Below, in pieces: positions 9,455 to 18,144 of a DNA stretch of 41,602 nucleotides. The translations under genes and the position numbers were made by a program. The notes under the pieces are model-generated. The model made no database searches, had not been told where the DNA came from, and was given only the letters and a program-made list of their open reading frames with translations. Each line of letters starts with the position of its first letter. Positions within the stretch are counted from its first letter, which is position 1. The DNA lies in the NCBI GenBank assembly GCA_913058215.1, contig CAJXQE010000012.1, positions 1 to 41,602 on the forward strand. Direction: 5' to 3'. The stretch comes from an uncultured Verrucomicrobiales bacterium. Its GTDB lineage: Bacteria > Verrucomicrobiota > Verrucomicrobiia > Verrucomicrobiales > DEV007.

Positions 9455-12400
9455 ATGAAACGACCCATCGAAATTGTCCTGGCTATGTTCGTCCTCTTGA
9501 GCGGCGGTATTGGCACAGCTGCTGAAAAGCCCCATGCCGTAGTGGTTGTCGGGACTCATCATTATTCACCGGAGAAAACAATGCCGAAGTTTGCCGGGGA
9601 ACTCGAGCGTCTCGGTTTTGAAACCACGGTCATCAATCCCGATTGGGATCCTGAGAAAGACAAGCGGGGCCTGCCAGGTCTTGAAGCCCTGGAAAAAGCG
9701 GATGTCGGAATTTTCTTCGTTCGTTTTTTGAAGCTGGATGATGAGCAACTGGGCCACATTACGAAGTTTCTCGAGTCGGGAAAACCGGTCGTTTGTTTTC
9801 GAACCAGTACCCATGCATTCAATTATCCGGAGGGCAGTCCGAAGAGTAATTTGAATCTGTCGTTTGGGCGGAAAGCCTTTGGGACACCTTACTTGATTCA
9901 CCTGCAAGGGCAGACTGCTGTGAAAGCGGCAGAAGGCGCGGACAGTCATGCTATCCTGACAGGTGTAAAATCAGATGGGTGGATTTCGCCCGGAACGCTC
10001 TATCTCACCAAGCTGGAATCGGGTGCGAAGCCGCTTCTCAAGGGAACAGGTCGTCCATCAAAGCCCGGTGTTCGGACGAATCAGTTTGGCACTCACGACT
10101 TGAAAGAGGAGATGACGGATACTGTTGCGTGGACCTGGGAAAATCAGTGGGCCGGTCGCGTCTTCGGTACCTCGCTGGGGCATGTGGGCGACTTCGCGGT
10201 GCCTGAGTCTATGCGGATCATGGTAAATGGCGTCTTCTGGGCCGCTGCTCAGAACGTGCCCGGCATTGAAACGGAGATACGAACATTCAATTTACAATCG
10301 AAGCCAAATCCAAAGCCAAAGCCGCAGGCAAAATCCGAGCCTGTTCAGGAATCGGCCCCTTCAGATGGTGTCGTTCTTTTCTACGGGAACTCCATGGTCG
10401 AAAGACTGCTGGAGCACGGCGAAATGGAAGCCCGGCTTCAGATTGGGCAGCCGAAGGCCGGCCTGAAAATTCGCAGCCTGGCATGGACGGGAGACGAGGT
10501 TGGAAATCGGCTCCGTCTTGAGGGCTACACTCAACACATGAAGAACCTCATCGAGGAATGGCCGGCCAGGACCATTGTTCTTGGCTACGGATTGAACGAG
10601 TCCTTCGCAGGTGAAGCGGGGCTGAAGGATTTTGAGGAACACTATCGTGAACACCTCAAACAACTTTCCCAGACCCATCCGAACGCAGAATTTGTTTTTC
10701 TTTCTCCCATCGCAATTGAAGGAGGCACCGACGAGCAAAACGAGTCGGTGAAAATGTACAGCGACTCGATAGCAAAACTGGCGGGGGAGGAGAACTCAGA
10801 TTTTGTTGATCTGTTTTCGCCAACCCAAAAAGCCTATGCGGAATCGGAAGCGGCAAACACCGAGCAAGGGATTCATCTGAATGATGTCGGAAACAAGGTG
10901 ATCGCCAAGGTGATTGCGGAAGCTCTCGGCGGAACCTCCGAACCCGATCCAATCCACCTTCGCGAAGTCGCTCTGGCAGCAGCCGCAAAACACAAGCGGG
11001 TCGCTGAAGTAGTTCGCCCCAAAAATGCCGTGGTTTATTTTGGTGTTCGAAAACGCCCTGAAGAGTATGCCGATGAGATGCCGCGTTATCATGAAATGAT
11101 CCGACTGACTGAAGCCGTCGTTCATGAGCTCGCTAAAAATCCGAAAGCGACATTTGCAAAGGTGGAGGTGCCCTCACTCCCTCCCATGCCGGAAGGAAAA
11201 GGGCGCGACGACGGCAAGCGGACCGGTATCATCAAAAGCGTCGCTGAGCAGCAGGCGGAATTCACCCTTGCCGATGGGTATGAAGTGAATCTGTTCGCTT
11301 CGGAAGAGCAGTTTCCTGAATTGCGAAATCCGGTTCAATTCGCTTTTGACTCTCGCGGACGGCTCTGGGTGGTGACGATGCCGTCTTTTCCGCACACGGT
11401 TCCAGGGCTGACGCCGCCAGACAAAATTCTAATTCTCGAGGACACGGATCGCGATGGCCAGGCCGATGAAGTGACGACCTACATGGAAGGGCTTGATGCG
11501 CTTGATGGAGTTGCCTTTCATCGAGATGGCGTGATTATTTCGGAACAACCTCGCCTCTGGATGACTCATGACTCCGATGGCGACGACCGCACCGACGCGA
11601 AGGAGGAATTACTTCGTGGAATCGACGTCACCGATTCTCATCACGGTGGAATGATCGCAGCAGATCCAATGGGCAACATCATCTTTAGCGACGGAGTGTT
11701 TCATCGCTCACAGCTCGAGACACCTTTCGGGGTTCATCGCGGCATCGACGCAACCACCTATCGCCTCAACCCCACGACCGGAAGGATCAATACCGAGTGG
11801 CAGCACACGACACCGAATCCGTGGAATGTCACCTTCGACAGATGGGGGAACATTTTCCAGATGTACGGTGATGGAGGGGCTCACGATGGTGCGGCCCTGA
11901 TATGGATGCCGCTCGGCGCCTACCACCCCTACAACTACGCTGAGATCGGGAAATACGGAAAGGGATCTGGATTTGCTGCTATCTCCAGCCCCAATTTCCC
12001 TGACGAGTATCAGGAGGGAATTGCTTCTGCTTCACTTCTTGGCCGCTACGCAGTGAATCTCACTAAATTTGATTACAGTCAGGGAATGATCAAGCACGAA
12101 GGTCCCTTGACGATTCTTTCTTCGCCGAATGCCGCGTTCCGTCCAGCCGATGTGGAGTTTGGAATGGATGGAGCACTTTATGTTTCCGACTTCTGCAGCC
12201 CGATCATTGGCCATGCCCAGCATCCGATGCGAGACCCCCATTGGGATCATGATTATGGTCGGATTTGGCGAATCGTTCATACCGGGAAGCCTCTCGCCAA
12301 AGAGTGGCCAACAATCGAAGGCGCGAGTCTTGAAGCGCTTTGTGCACTCCTGACTCACCCACAAGATCTCGTTCGTGGACACGCTCGTATTGAGCTTCGA

Positions 12401-14236
12401 AAAAAGGGAGCGGAGGGAATCCAAGCGGTCGATCAGTGGATTGCCGATTTTGACCGAGGGAGTAAGGATTTCAACCAGGCAGCCCTGGAAGCGGTTTTTG
12501 TCTGCGGCGGTCTCGGGCAGGCACGCCCGGATTTGCTTGATGCCCTTCTCAAATCTGAAGACCCGATGTTTCGTGGTGCAGCTGTGGACGTGATTCGATT
12601 GCTCGCGGATCAACTTGAGGGAGTAAAGGAAAGTCTCATGACAATGGCAGCGGATCCTCACCCAAGGGTTCAGCTTAAAGTCATTGGTGCTGTTGCCCAT
12701 CTTCAGCGGACCGATTCTTCGATGCGCGAAGTTCTTGCTGCGGTCACGTCCGACAAGGAATCCATACAGACTTCTCTCAAGACGCTTGAGATCGGAATCA
12801 AACCCCAAAAAGGGCGTAGTGTTCCCGTTCTCGAAATCGACGCTGCGTCGGCGCTGACTCATTGGCTTCGCTACGATCCTAATGGTGCGGAAGCCCCCGT
12901 CATTCACACGTCGAAGAAACCGTCAGGTGGCGCTTTACACATTTTTCGAACATTCATCACTTCAGAGTCGGCGCAGTCTGCGGTCCTGGCGCTCAATCAC
13001 AAATGCCTCGATGTGAAAGTGAATGGTATTTTGAAGTTTAGTCAGAACTCGAATTGGAGCAGCGATCAGCAAATCTACATCGACCTTAAAGCCGGGCAGA
13101 ATTTCATCGAAATCGAATTGAAGAAGCCAAAGCTTGGTCGGGGATCGGGTTCGCTTCCTGCAGTGTATCTCTACGATTCTGTTGGCCAGGCGCTTTCAGG
13201 AGTCGACTATCTGGCCGATAGCGGCAAGCTTCAAAGTTTCGCGACGGCTCATGATGAAATGATCAAGGAACGTGGGCTTGTCTTGTATGTCCAGGCGGCT
13301 CCCGGTCTTCAGTTTTCGCCGAAAGAATTAAGCGTCGAACCCGGTGTGAAAGTCCGATTGATATTTCAGAACCCTGACATCATGCAGCATAACTTTCTCC
13401 TTCTCGCTCCGGGAAGCACCGAGGCCATCGGGGCACTGGCTGACCAAATGGCGGCTCAAGCTGATGCCATTGAAAAGCAATACATTCCCGATTCAGATAA
13501 AATTCTGGTAGCTTCAAAACTGGTTGCACCGCAAGCCGAAGAAGAATTGGTTTTCACTGCCCCGGAACAGACAGGGGATTACCCCTATCTCTGCACCTTC
13601 CCCGGTCATTGGCGCATTATGAAAGGAGTTCTCCACGTGAGAGCGAAACCGGCGATCAAGGCTCCTGTTAGTCAAGCGGGTGCTCCGTCGAAGGTTTCAA
13701 AATCCAGGAACACAATTATGGAGACCTCAGCGTCACCGAATGGATTTAAAACTCTAGCGCCGCCCAAAAAGGCTTCAGGGAAGGTCGAAGCAAATCAGGA
13801 AACTAAGAATGATCCCATAGCCGTTCTCACCGATGGGAAACTGAGCCCGGGTTTTGGACCTGTTTTTTCGAATGGAGTCAAAGATGGTGCCTACCTGATG
13901 GACCTGGGTAAAGCGCAGGAAATTTCATCGATCACAAGTTGGTCTCACAAGCAGTCCGGAAAACGCGGAGCTCAAGAGATTGTGATCTACGGCAGCAATC
14001 ACCCGACTCACCCCGCATGGAAGCTTGATGACACCTCCCGCTTTACTGCACTCGGAAGAATCAGCACCGGAGATGAGAAGCTGGAGAAATACACCGCCTT
14101 ATCCCTTCGATCTTCAAAAGGAAAAACACTCGGAAACTATCGTTGGATCATCTGGCAAGTTTCGCCGGTATCTCCAATCAACGAGAATACTGCATTTCAG
14201 GAACTCTCTGTTGAGCTGGCGAAAAAGAAAAGATAG
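9455..14236 (+). CDS. Giant ThuA / SGNH / PVC membrane-bound dehydrogenase / cupredoxin / discoidin-like protein
   Basis: 1593 residues from the ATG at 9455; an upstream TTG at 9413 would add 14 residues before the signal peptide and is rejected. Order of domains: signal peptide (1-22); ThuA-like trehalose-utilisation fold (about 26-270); Pro/Lys linker; SGNH-hydrolase-like domain (about 304-490; F-Y-G-N-S313-M, late G-I-H-L-N-D block); PVC membrane-bound dehydrogenase beta-propeller (about 600-985; D-G-Y-E-V-N-L-F-A-S, D-S-R-G-R-L-W-V); HEAT-like repeats (about 990-1110); a beta-sandwich (about 1130-1255); a cupredoxin with type-1 copper ligands H1312, C1380, H1385 and M1389; and a C-terminal F5/8 type C-like sandwich (about 1445-1590). 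No CxxCH heme motif was seen, so the bound copper is the predicted electron carrier. It follows the sulfatases on the same strand, consistent with an oxidative step on a glycan. Reaction unknown. Confidence 0.87.
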   Translation: MKRPIEIVLAMFVLLSGGIGTAAEKPHAVVVVGTHHYSPEKTMPKFAGELERLGFETTVINPDWDPEKDKRGLPGLEALEKADVGIFFVRFLKLDDEQLGHITKFLESGKPVVCFRTSTHAFNYPEGSPKSNLNLSFGRKAFGTPYLIHLQGQTAVKAAEGADSHAILTGVKSDGWISPGTLYLTKLESGAKPLLKGTGRPSKPGVRTNQFGTHDLKEEMTDTVAWTWENQWAGRVFGTSLGHVGDFAVPESMRIMVNGVFWAAAQNVPGIETEIRTFNLQSKPNPKPKPQAKSEPVQESAPSDGVVLFYGNSMVERLLEHGEMEARLQIGQPKAGLKIRSLAWTGDEVGNRLRLEGYTQHMKNLIEEWPARTIVLGYGLNESFAGEAGLKDFEEHYREHLKQLSQTHPNAEFVFLSPIAIEGGTDEQNESVKMYSDSIAKLAGEENSDFVDLFSPTQKAYAESEAANTEQGIHLNDVGNKVIAKVIAEALGGTSEPDPIHLREVALAAAAKHKRVAEVVRPKNAVVYFGVRKRPEEYADEMPRYHEMIRLTEAVVHELAKNPKATFAKVEVPSLPPMPEGKGRDDGKRTGIIKSVAEQQAEFTLADGYEVNLFASEEQFPELRNPVQFAFDSRGRLWVVTMPSFPHTVPGLTPPDKILILEDTDRDGQADEVTTYMEGLDALDGVAFHRDGVIISEQPRLWMTHDSDGDDRTDAKEELLRGIDVTDSHHGGMIAADPMGNIIFSDGVFHRSQLETPFGVHRGIDATTYRLNPTTGRINTEWQHTTPNPWNVTFDRWGNIFQMYGDGGAHDGAALIWMPLGAYHPYNYAEIGKYGKGSGFAAISSPNFPDEYQEGIASASLLGRYAVNLTKFDYSQGMIKHEGPLTILSSPNAAFRPADVEFGMDGALYVSDFCSPIIGHAQHPMRDPHWDHDYGRIWRIVHTGKPLAKEWPTIEGASLEALCALLTHPQDLVRGHARIELRKKGAEGIQAVDQWIADFDRGSKDFNQAALEAVFVCGGLGQARPDLLDALLKSEDPMFRGAAVDVIRLLADQLEGVKESLMTMAADPHPRVQLKVIGAVAHLQRTDSSMREVLAAVTSDKESIQTSLKTLEIGIKPQKGRSVPVLEIDAASALTHWLRYDPNGAEAPVIHTSKKPSGGALHIFRTFITSESAQSAVLALNHKCLDVKVNGILKFSQNSNWSSDQQIYIDLKAGQNFIEIELKKPKLGRGSGSLPAVYLYDSVGQALSGVDYLADSGKLQSFATAHDEMIKERGLVLYVQAAPGLQFSPKELSVEPGVKVRLIFQNPDIMQHNFLLLAPGSTEAIGALADQMAAQADAIEKQYIPDSDKILVASKLVAPQAEEELVFTAPEQTGDYPYLCTFPGHWRIMKGVLHVRAKPAIKAPVSQAGAPSKVSKSRNTIMETSASPNGFKTLAPPKKASGKVEANQETKNDPIAVLTDGKLSPGFGPVFSNGVKDGAYLMDLGKAQEISSITSWSHKQSGKRGAQEIVIYGSNHPTHPAWKLDDTSRFTALGRISTGDEKLEKYTALSLRSSKGKTLGNYRWIIWQVSPVSPINENTAFQELSVELAKKKR

Positions 14237-14237
14237 T

Positions 14238-14254
14238 CCGCTTGGCGGGAGCTT
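14238..14254 (+). terminator. Weak intrinsic terminator candidate
   Basis: CCGC (14238-14241) and GCGG (14245-14248) form a short stem, with a wobble pair outside, around a TTG loop immediately after the stop codon, followed shortly by TTTT. The stem is short and the T-tract is offset by two bases. It sits between two convergent genes, where a terminator is expected. Confidence 0.35.
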
Positions 14255-14326
14255 TTCGAGATCAGGCTTGTTCAAGGAAAAGGGGTAACTGATCAAGGAG
14301 TCCCCGTCTTGTCGGGCTTAGGATTT

Positions 14327-15352
14327 CTACAAGTGATTCTCAACCGTCGGCGGGATGATGCCTCCTGAAGCCTGCAATGAGAGCGCTTCGGGGTTTTTTC
14401 TGTAGTAATCACGAACGCTTTCTGCGAGACCTAATTTCACCTCTTCAGTCACTTCGACGCGGCCTCCTTCGGGCAAGGCATTGACCAGTGATTGAACGAG
14501 ATCAGCTTGTTGCGGATCGACATCTTCCGCCCAGGTGGCGAGAAGGTTACGATCCACATGAGAGGGAAGTGATCCCATGATTCCAAGATCATTCTGCTTG
14601 TGAACAAGGAGGCCGGAGGTGGTTCCACGGTCCAGAGTCAGGACCTGAAACAGATAGAGCGTGTGGTAGGCCAACTGAGTCGAACGATCAGCTTCCGAAA
14701 TTTCCGGATAGCTTTTCAGCGCTGAGCTCAGAATCTCAATGTAGCGATCGATCACACTTTCTCCGAATTTTGTGGCAAGATCTAAATCCGCTTCCGGATC
14801 CCCGCTTGAATAGCTTTCAAGGTAAAAGTGAGTGACTCCCCGGTGCCTCCCAAGGGCAGGAATATAAAAGTAGTGATCCCCCTGTGTGGATCCTTCCTCA
14901 TACAGATCGGCAGCAGCAGAGCTCATGCAATCCTGGAATTGCCCGGAGAATTCTTTGTGAACGACGGAGGGATTCAGATCTCCCATGATTCGCCAGTATC
15001 CGGAACCATCTCTCATTTCGGTCCAACTGATATGGATGTGGACCGAAGGAGCGTTAGGATTCGCCGGGTGAATGATGGTCGAAATGGCAGTCGCAGATCC
15101 GAGTTTTTTCTCAGGGAGATCATCGTAATGAATCTGGGACACGTTGACAGAGGCACGGTTGAATATTTTCCCATCCGCCGCCGATAACCGGTTTCCACCG
15201 CCGTGAGTTCCTTCGTCGCGAAGCCACTCTGATTTCTCAAAGCTCACGCTGGATCCTGAATCCAGAGCGGCATGTTCAAGTCCGGCCACAAATCGTGACT
15301 GAAGGTTGGAAACAAGTTTCAGCGCGTCGGCTGATTGAGTAGAGTTGTTCAT
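14327..15352 (-). CDS. Divergent coproporphyrinogen III oxidase (HemF) family protein
   Basis: A 341-residue cytoplasmic protein aligning along its length with oxygen-dependent coproporphyrinogen III oxidase. Conserved stretches are D-G-K-I-F-N-R-A-S-V-N-V-S (HemF has G-x-V-F-E-x-A-G-V-N-x-S), S-A-T-A, I-I-H-P-A-N-P-N-A-P-S-V-H, G-D-L-N-P and L-D-R-G-T-T-S-G-L followed by M-G-S-L-P. Several canonical sites differ: the active-site His-x-Asn-x-Arg reads H105-x-H107-x-S109, the G-G-F-D-L-T-P-Y-Y block is M-G-D-L-N-P-S, and R-G-I-G-G-I-F-F-D-D is R-G-V-T-H-F-Y-L. It may be a working but remote HemF or a paralogue with another activity, so no symbol is given. It stands alone, convergent with the giant dehydrogenase and 85 bases ahead of the GH43-like gene's 3' end. 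Confidence 0.75.
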   Translation of the reverse strand: MNNSTQSADALKLVSNLQSRFVAGLEHAALDSGSSVSFEKSEWLRDEGTHGGGNRLSAADGKIFNRASVNVSQIHYDDLPEKKLGSATAISTIIHPANPNAPSVHIHISWTEMRDGSGYWRIMGDLNPSVVHKEFSGQFQDCMSSAAADLYEEGSTQGDHYFYIPALGRHRGVTHFYLESYSSGDPEADLDLATKFGESVIDRYIEILSSALKSYPEISEADRSTQLAYHTLYLFQVLTLDRGTTSGLLVHKQNDLGIMGSLPSHVDRNLLATWAEDVDPQQADLVQSLVNALPEGGRVEVTEEVKLGLAESVRDYYRKNPEALSLQASGGIIPPTVENHL

Positions 15353-15437
15353 CGTTTAAAAATTCAACTCGTCAGCGATTATTGCAACTCTGTTTCCGTC
15401 TTAGGCATTTGAAAGAGGATGATTGCCGGAAGGATTT

Positions 15438-16964
15438 CTATTCACCGGCAAAGTCGATCGTAATCTTTTCAAGGGTCGGCTTCGATTTGTTCTCAGTCGT
15501 GTCGGTAAGCTTAACTTCGAATTGAAATCCGTATCCTTCTGGAAGTGAACTCAAATCCATGGACGCAGGAACTGTTTTGATCTGTTTGGCGAAGTCGGGG
15601 ATGTAGTCGTAAGTCTCTTTGACCTGCTGCCATTTTGTCCACTCGTCGATTTTTCCATCCTTGTCGACATCAACTCCGACGCGGGCTTCCATTGACTCAA
15701 CCCACGGGCCGGGACTGGTGTAGTCGGTCTTTTGTTGAGTCGCCAGATAGAACTGCCCTTCGGCAAAAGCGATATCCGGATCCGGGTGGCCATTCCCAAT
15801 GTTATCGCACCAGGTGAATTCCTGATCGATTGATGGGGAAGTAAACCAGCCCACACTCATCTGATGGCCACCGGCAGGATCGTAGTCGCCAAAGAGATAG
15901 TACTGTCCCCCGACACAGATCGCTGCCCAGTCGCCGTAGGCTTCCTGTTCAGGTTCGTGAATTTCGTACTCGGCAACATTGGTTTTGTAATTCTCAGGGT
16001 CCTCTTTGGCCCAGTGGGGGTGATTGTAGGTCGCGATTTTTCCTGTCGGTTTTGTCCGGTTATCGACCGGCGGTTTCTTGAACACAAATCCATCTATTCC
16101 GTTTGGACTGACGGCATGCCCTGCAAGTGGAGAATCCCACGAGCGTTTGTTCGCAGAGATCGGACTCCAGTCTTCGATGATGACGTGCATATTCCCCTCC
16201 AGATCTTTAATGAATCCCGCATCGGATCCATGGGAAGGGTCCTTCACTGCAATGCCCTTGTTCTCTCCGGGCTCTCCATCGGTGAGGTCGCTGTCCAAAT
16301 AAACGTGCGGATCCTGATCGTTGGGAAAGTCATAGTAGATCAGCGCTTTGCCGTCGACCATCTCTGCGCTGGTGACCCATTTGGAAAAGCCTTCGGTAAC
16401 CGGGCCATGATGAACCCAGTTTTTCATGTCGCGACTTTGCCAGGCATGGTAACCACCTTTGCCGGGTTTCAGGCCTCCGGGAGCATTGAACTGATTGGGG
16501 AAGCGAGTTGTTTCCAGAGGAACATCGAATCCTTCCAATGTCGCAGATTCCGGCTTGAATTTAGGAAGTGTCTTGGGCTTCTGACCTTTCTTTCTTCGCG
16601 GCTGACCACTACCGTAGCGACCGAAGATCCAATAATTGTCCGGTCCCATCGTCAGTAACACGGGAGCATCCTGAAGGTTGGCCGGTCCAAGGTTTTCGAT
16701 TGGATTCCAGTTCTGCCAGACGGGGGACTGGCGAAAAGTAATCGAGCTCGCTGAACGCTTTTTGTCGAAGGTCTTTACCTGACTCTTGAGAGATCCGGAT
16801 TTCTCTTTTGGAGAAACTCCGGCCCTGGAAGTTTCGAGACCGGGATGTTCGGCAAGGTTTTCTTTCCACTTCGTTTCAGAGTCGATCACCCAGGAGTCAC
16901 CGGAGGAAATAGAAGCGCTACCAAGAATGGCGGCAAAGGAGAGGATGGATAAACAGGTTCTCAT
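15438..16964 (-). CDS. Secreted GH43-like five-bladed beta-propeller protein
   Basis: 508 residues with a signal peptide (about 1-22). The body has repeated propeller-type strands: N-Y-W-I-F-G-R-Y, Y-H-A-W-Q-S-R-D-M-K-N-W-V-H-H-G, and Q-Y-Y-L-F-G-D-Y. The S-R-D-M-K-N-W pattern is typical of GH43/GH32-like hydrolases, and several acidic residues sit at strand starts, but I cannot assign the catalytic triad. A D-V-D-K-D-G-K-I-D-E-W loop near the C-terminus looks like a calcium site. A glycosidase acting on the same sulfated glycan as the sulfatases is a reasonable guess. It is transcribed divergently from the hydroxyproline operon, sharing the 202-bp region 16965-17166. GH117-type or non-catalytic propeller are alternatives. 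Confidence 0.6.
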   Translation of the reverse strand: MRTCLSILSFAAILGSASISSGDSWVIDSETKWKENLAEHPGLETSRAGVSPKEKSGSLKSQVKTFDKKRSASSITFRQSPVWQNWNPIENLGPANLQDAPVLLTMGPDNYWIFGRYGSGQPRRKKGQKPKTLPKFKPESATLEGFDVPLETTRFPNQFNAPGGLKPGKGGYHAWQSRDMKNWVHHGPVTEGFSKWVTSAEMVDGKALIYYDFPNDQDPHVYLDSDLTDGEPGENKGIAVKDPSHGSDAGFIKDLEGNMHVIIEDWSPISANKRSWDSPLAGHAVSPNGIDGFVFKKPPVDNRTKPTGKIATYNHPHWAKEDPENYKTNVAEYEIHEPEQEAYGDWAAICVGGQYYLFGDYDPAGGHQMSVGWFTSPSIDQEFTWCDNIGNGHPDPDIAFAEGQFYLATQQKTDYTSPGPWVESMEARVGVDVDKDGKIDEWTKWQQVKETYDYIPDFAKQIKTVPASMDLSSLPEGYGFQFEVKLTDTTENKSKPTLEKITIDFAGE

Positions 16965-17166
16965 AAAGATAATAAGGACTTACCATTTCTCAGGATGAGG
17001 TCACATCTTTTTCGAGGAAAGAGGGTCGATTCGATCAAGCTACCCTCTTGAATTGGAATCGTTCCTTGAAGACAGACCCCTGATTCGATTTTTGTGCCGA
17101 TTCGGTAGTGTCAGCTTATGTTTCCGGCAATACCGAGGTGGTATATTAAGGATCAGGTATCCATAA
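16965..17166. promoter_or_regulatory. Divergent intergenic region with two dyads and a -10-like box
   Basis: This gap separates the GH43-like gene (minus) from the hydroxyproline operon (plus). Seen by eye: AAGAGGGT (17019-17026) and ACCCTCTT (17042-17049), a perfect 8-bp inverted repeat with a 15-nt centre; ATACC-N5-GGTAT (17130-17144); and TATATT (17142-17147), a possible -10 overlapping the second dyad and 20 bases before the operon's ATG. No convincing -35 was found. The second dyad is placed where a repressor would block transcription. Inference only. Confidence 0.35.
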
Positions 17167-18144
17167 ATGAAACCGAACTCTATCCAACGAATTCAGGTGA
17201 TCGATTCCCATACCGCTGGGGAACCGACGCGCACGATTGTGGGTGGCGCATTCGAACCCGGGGGAGAGACCATGGCGGAAAAGCGGGCGGCTTTTGCCGG
17301 GGAGTATGACTGGTTGAGGTCGGCAACGGTCTGCGAACCGAGGGGACACGATGCGATGGTGGGTGCTTTGTTATGCGAACCTTATTCACCCGATTGTGTT
17401 TCAGGTGTGATCTTTTTTAACAATGTCGGCGTCCTGAATGGTTGTCTCCACGGAACGATGGGAGTTGCTGTTACTTTGCTTCATCAAGGGAGAATTGGTC
17501 CGGGAAAACATCGACTCGACACTCCAAGTGGTCTGGTGACTTTCGATGTCTCTGCATCAGGGACGGTGGAGGTGACGAATGTGCGAAGCTATCGACATCA
17601 ACATGATGTGCCCGTCGAAGTGCCCGGGGTCGGGGTGGTAAAAGGGGATATAGCCTGGGGAGGGAACTGGTTTTTCCTCGCAGACGCTCCGCCTGAAATC
17701 CCGGTCTCTCTTTCCTGTCTTGATGAATTGACGGACTATTCATGGAGACTCCGGAACGCCCTTGAGGAAGCCGGAATTACCGGCGCGAACGGCGGTGAGA
17801 TTGACCACATCGAGTTGTTTGCTCCTCCAGCCGATCCACAGCTGGCGGATAGTAAAAATTTCGTTCTCTGTCCGGGGAAAGCTTATGATCGATCTCCCTG
17901 CGGGACAGGAACCAGTGCGAAATTGGCTTGTCTCAGCGAAGGAGGTCTGTTGAATGAAGGACAGATTTGGCGGCAGGCTGGAATTCTTGATTCCGTTTTT
18001 GAGGGGCGTGTCAAAAAGCATACGGACGGAGGAGCAATTCCCACTGTGACTGGATCCGCTTTTGTGACAGCTGAGGCCATTTTAATCATCGACCCGACGA
18101 CTCCTTTTGCCTTTGGTATCACTTCTTCGAACACTGAATTATGA
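17167..18144 (+). CDS. 4-hydroxyproline 2-epimerase (proline racemase family)
   Basis: 325 residues, cytoplasmic. It is predicted to convert trans-4-hydroxy-L-proline to cis-4-hydroxy-D-proline. Family marks: D-S-H-T-A-G-E-P-T-R near the start, P-R-G-H-D-A-M, F-F-N-N-V-G, the first catalytic Cys in G-C93-L-H-G-T-M-G, and the second in D-R-S-P-C245-G-T-G-T-S-A. Both Cys are present, which favours a racemase/epimerase over trans-3-hydroxyproline dehydratase. The first motif usually reads M-C-G-H-G; here the residue after Cys is Leu. Hydroxyproline rather than proline is inferred from context: a DHDPS-family deaminase and a D-amino-acid dehydrogenase lie in the same operon. It overlaps the following sulfatase gene by four bases (ATGA). 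Confidence 0.88.
   Translation: MKPNSIQRIQVIDSHTAGEPTRTIVGGAFEPGGETMAEKRAAFAGEYDWLRSATVCEPRGHDAMVGALLCEPYSPDCVSGVIFFNNVGVLNGCLHGTMGVAVTLLHQGRIGPGKHRLDTPSGLVTFDVSASGTVEVTNVRSYRHQHDVPVEVPGVGVVKGDIAWGGNWFFLADAPPEIPVSLSCLDELTDYSWRLRNALEEAGITGANGGEIDHIELFAPPADPQLADSKNFVLCPGKAYDRSPCGTGTSAKLACLSEGGLLNEGQIWRQAGILDSVFEGRVKKHTDGGAIPTVTGSAFVTAEAILIIDPTTPFAFGITSSNTEL

Noticed and set aside
12032..12907. 291-residue open frame on the minus strand
   Set aside because: It lies wholly inside the dehydrogenase gene, has no recognisable domain, and its sequence is the shadow of conserved sense codons.
15864..16658. 264-residue plus-strand frame opposite the GH43-like gene
   Set aside because: Composition is irregular and no family is recognisable, while the minus-strand product has a signal peptide and propeller motifs.
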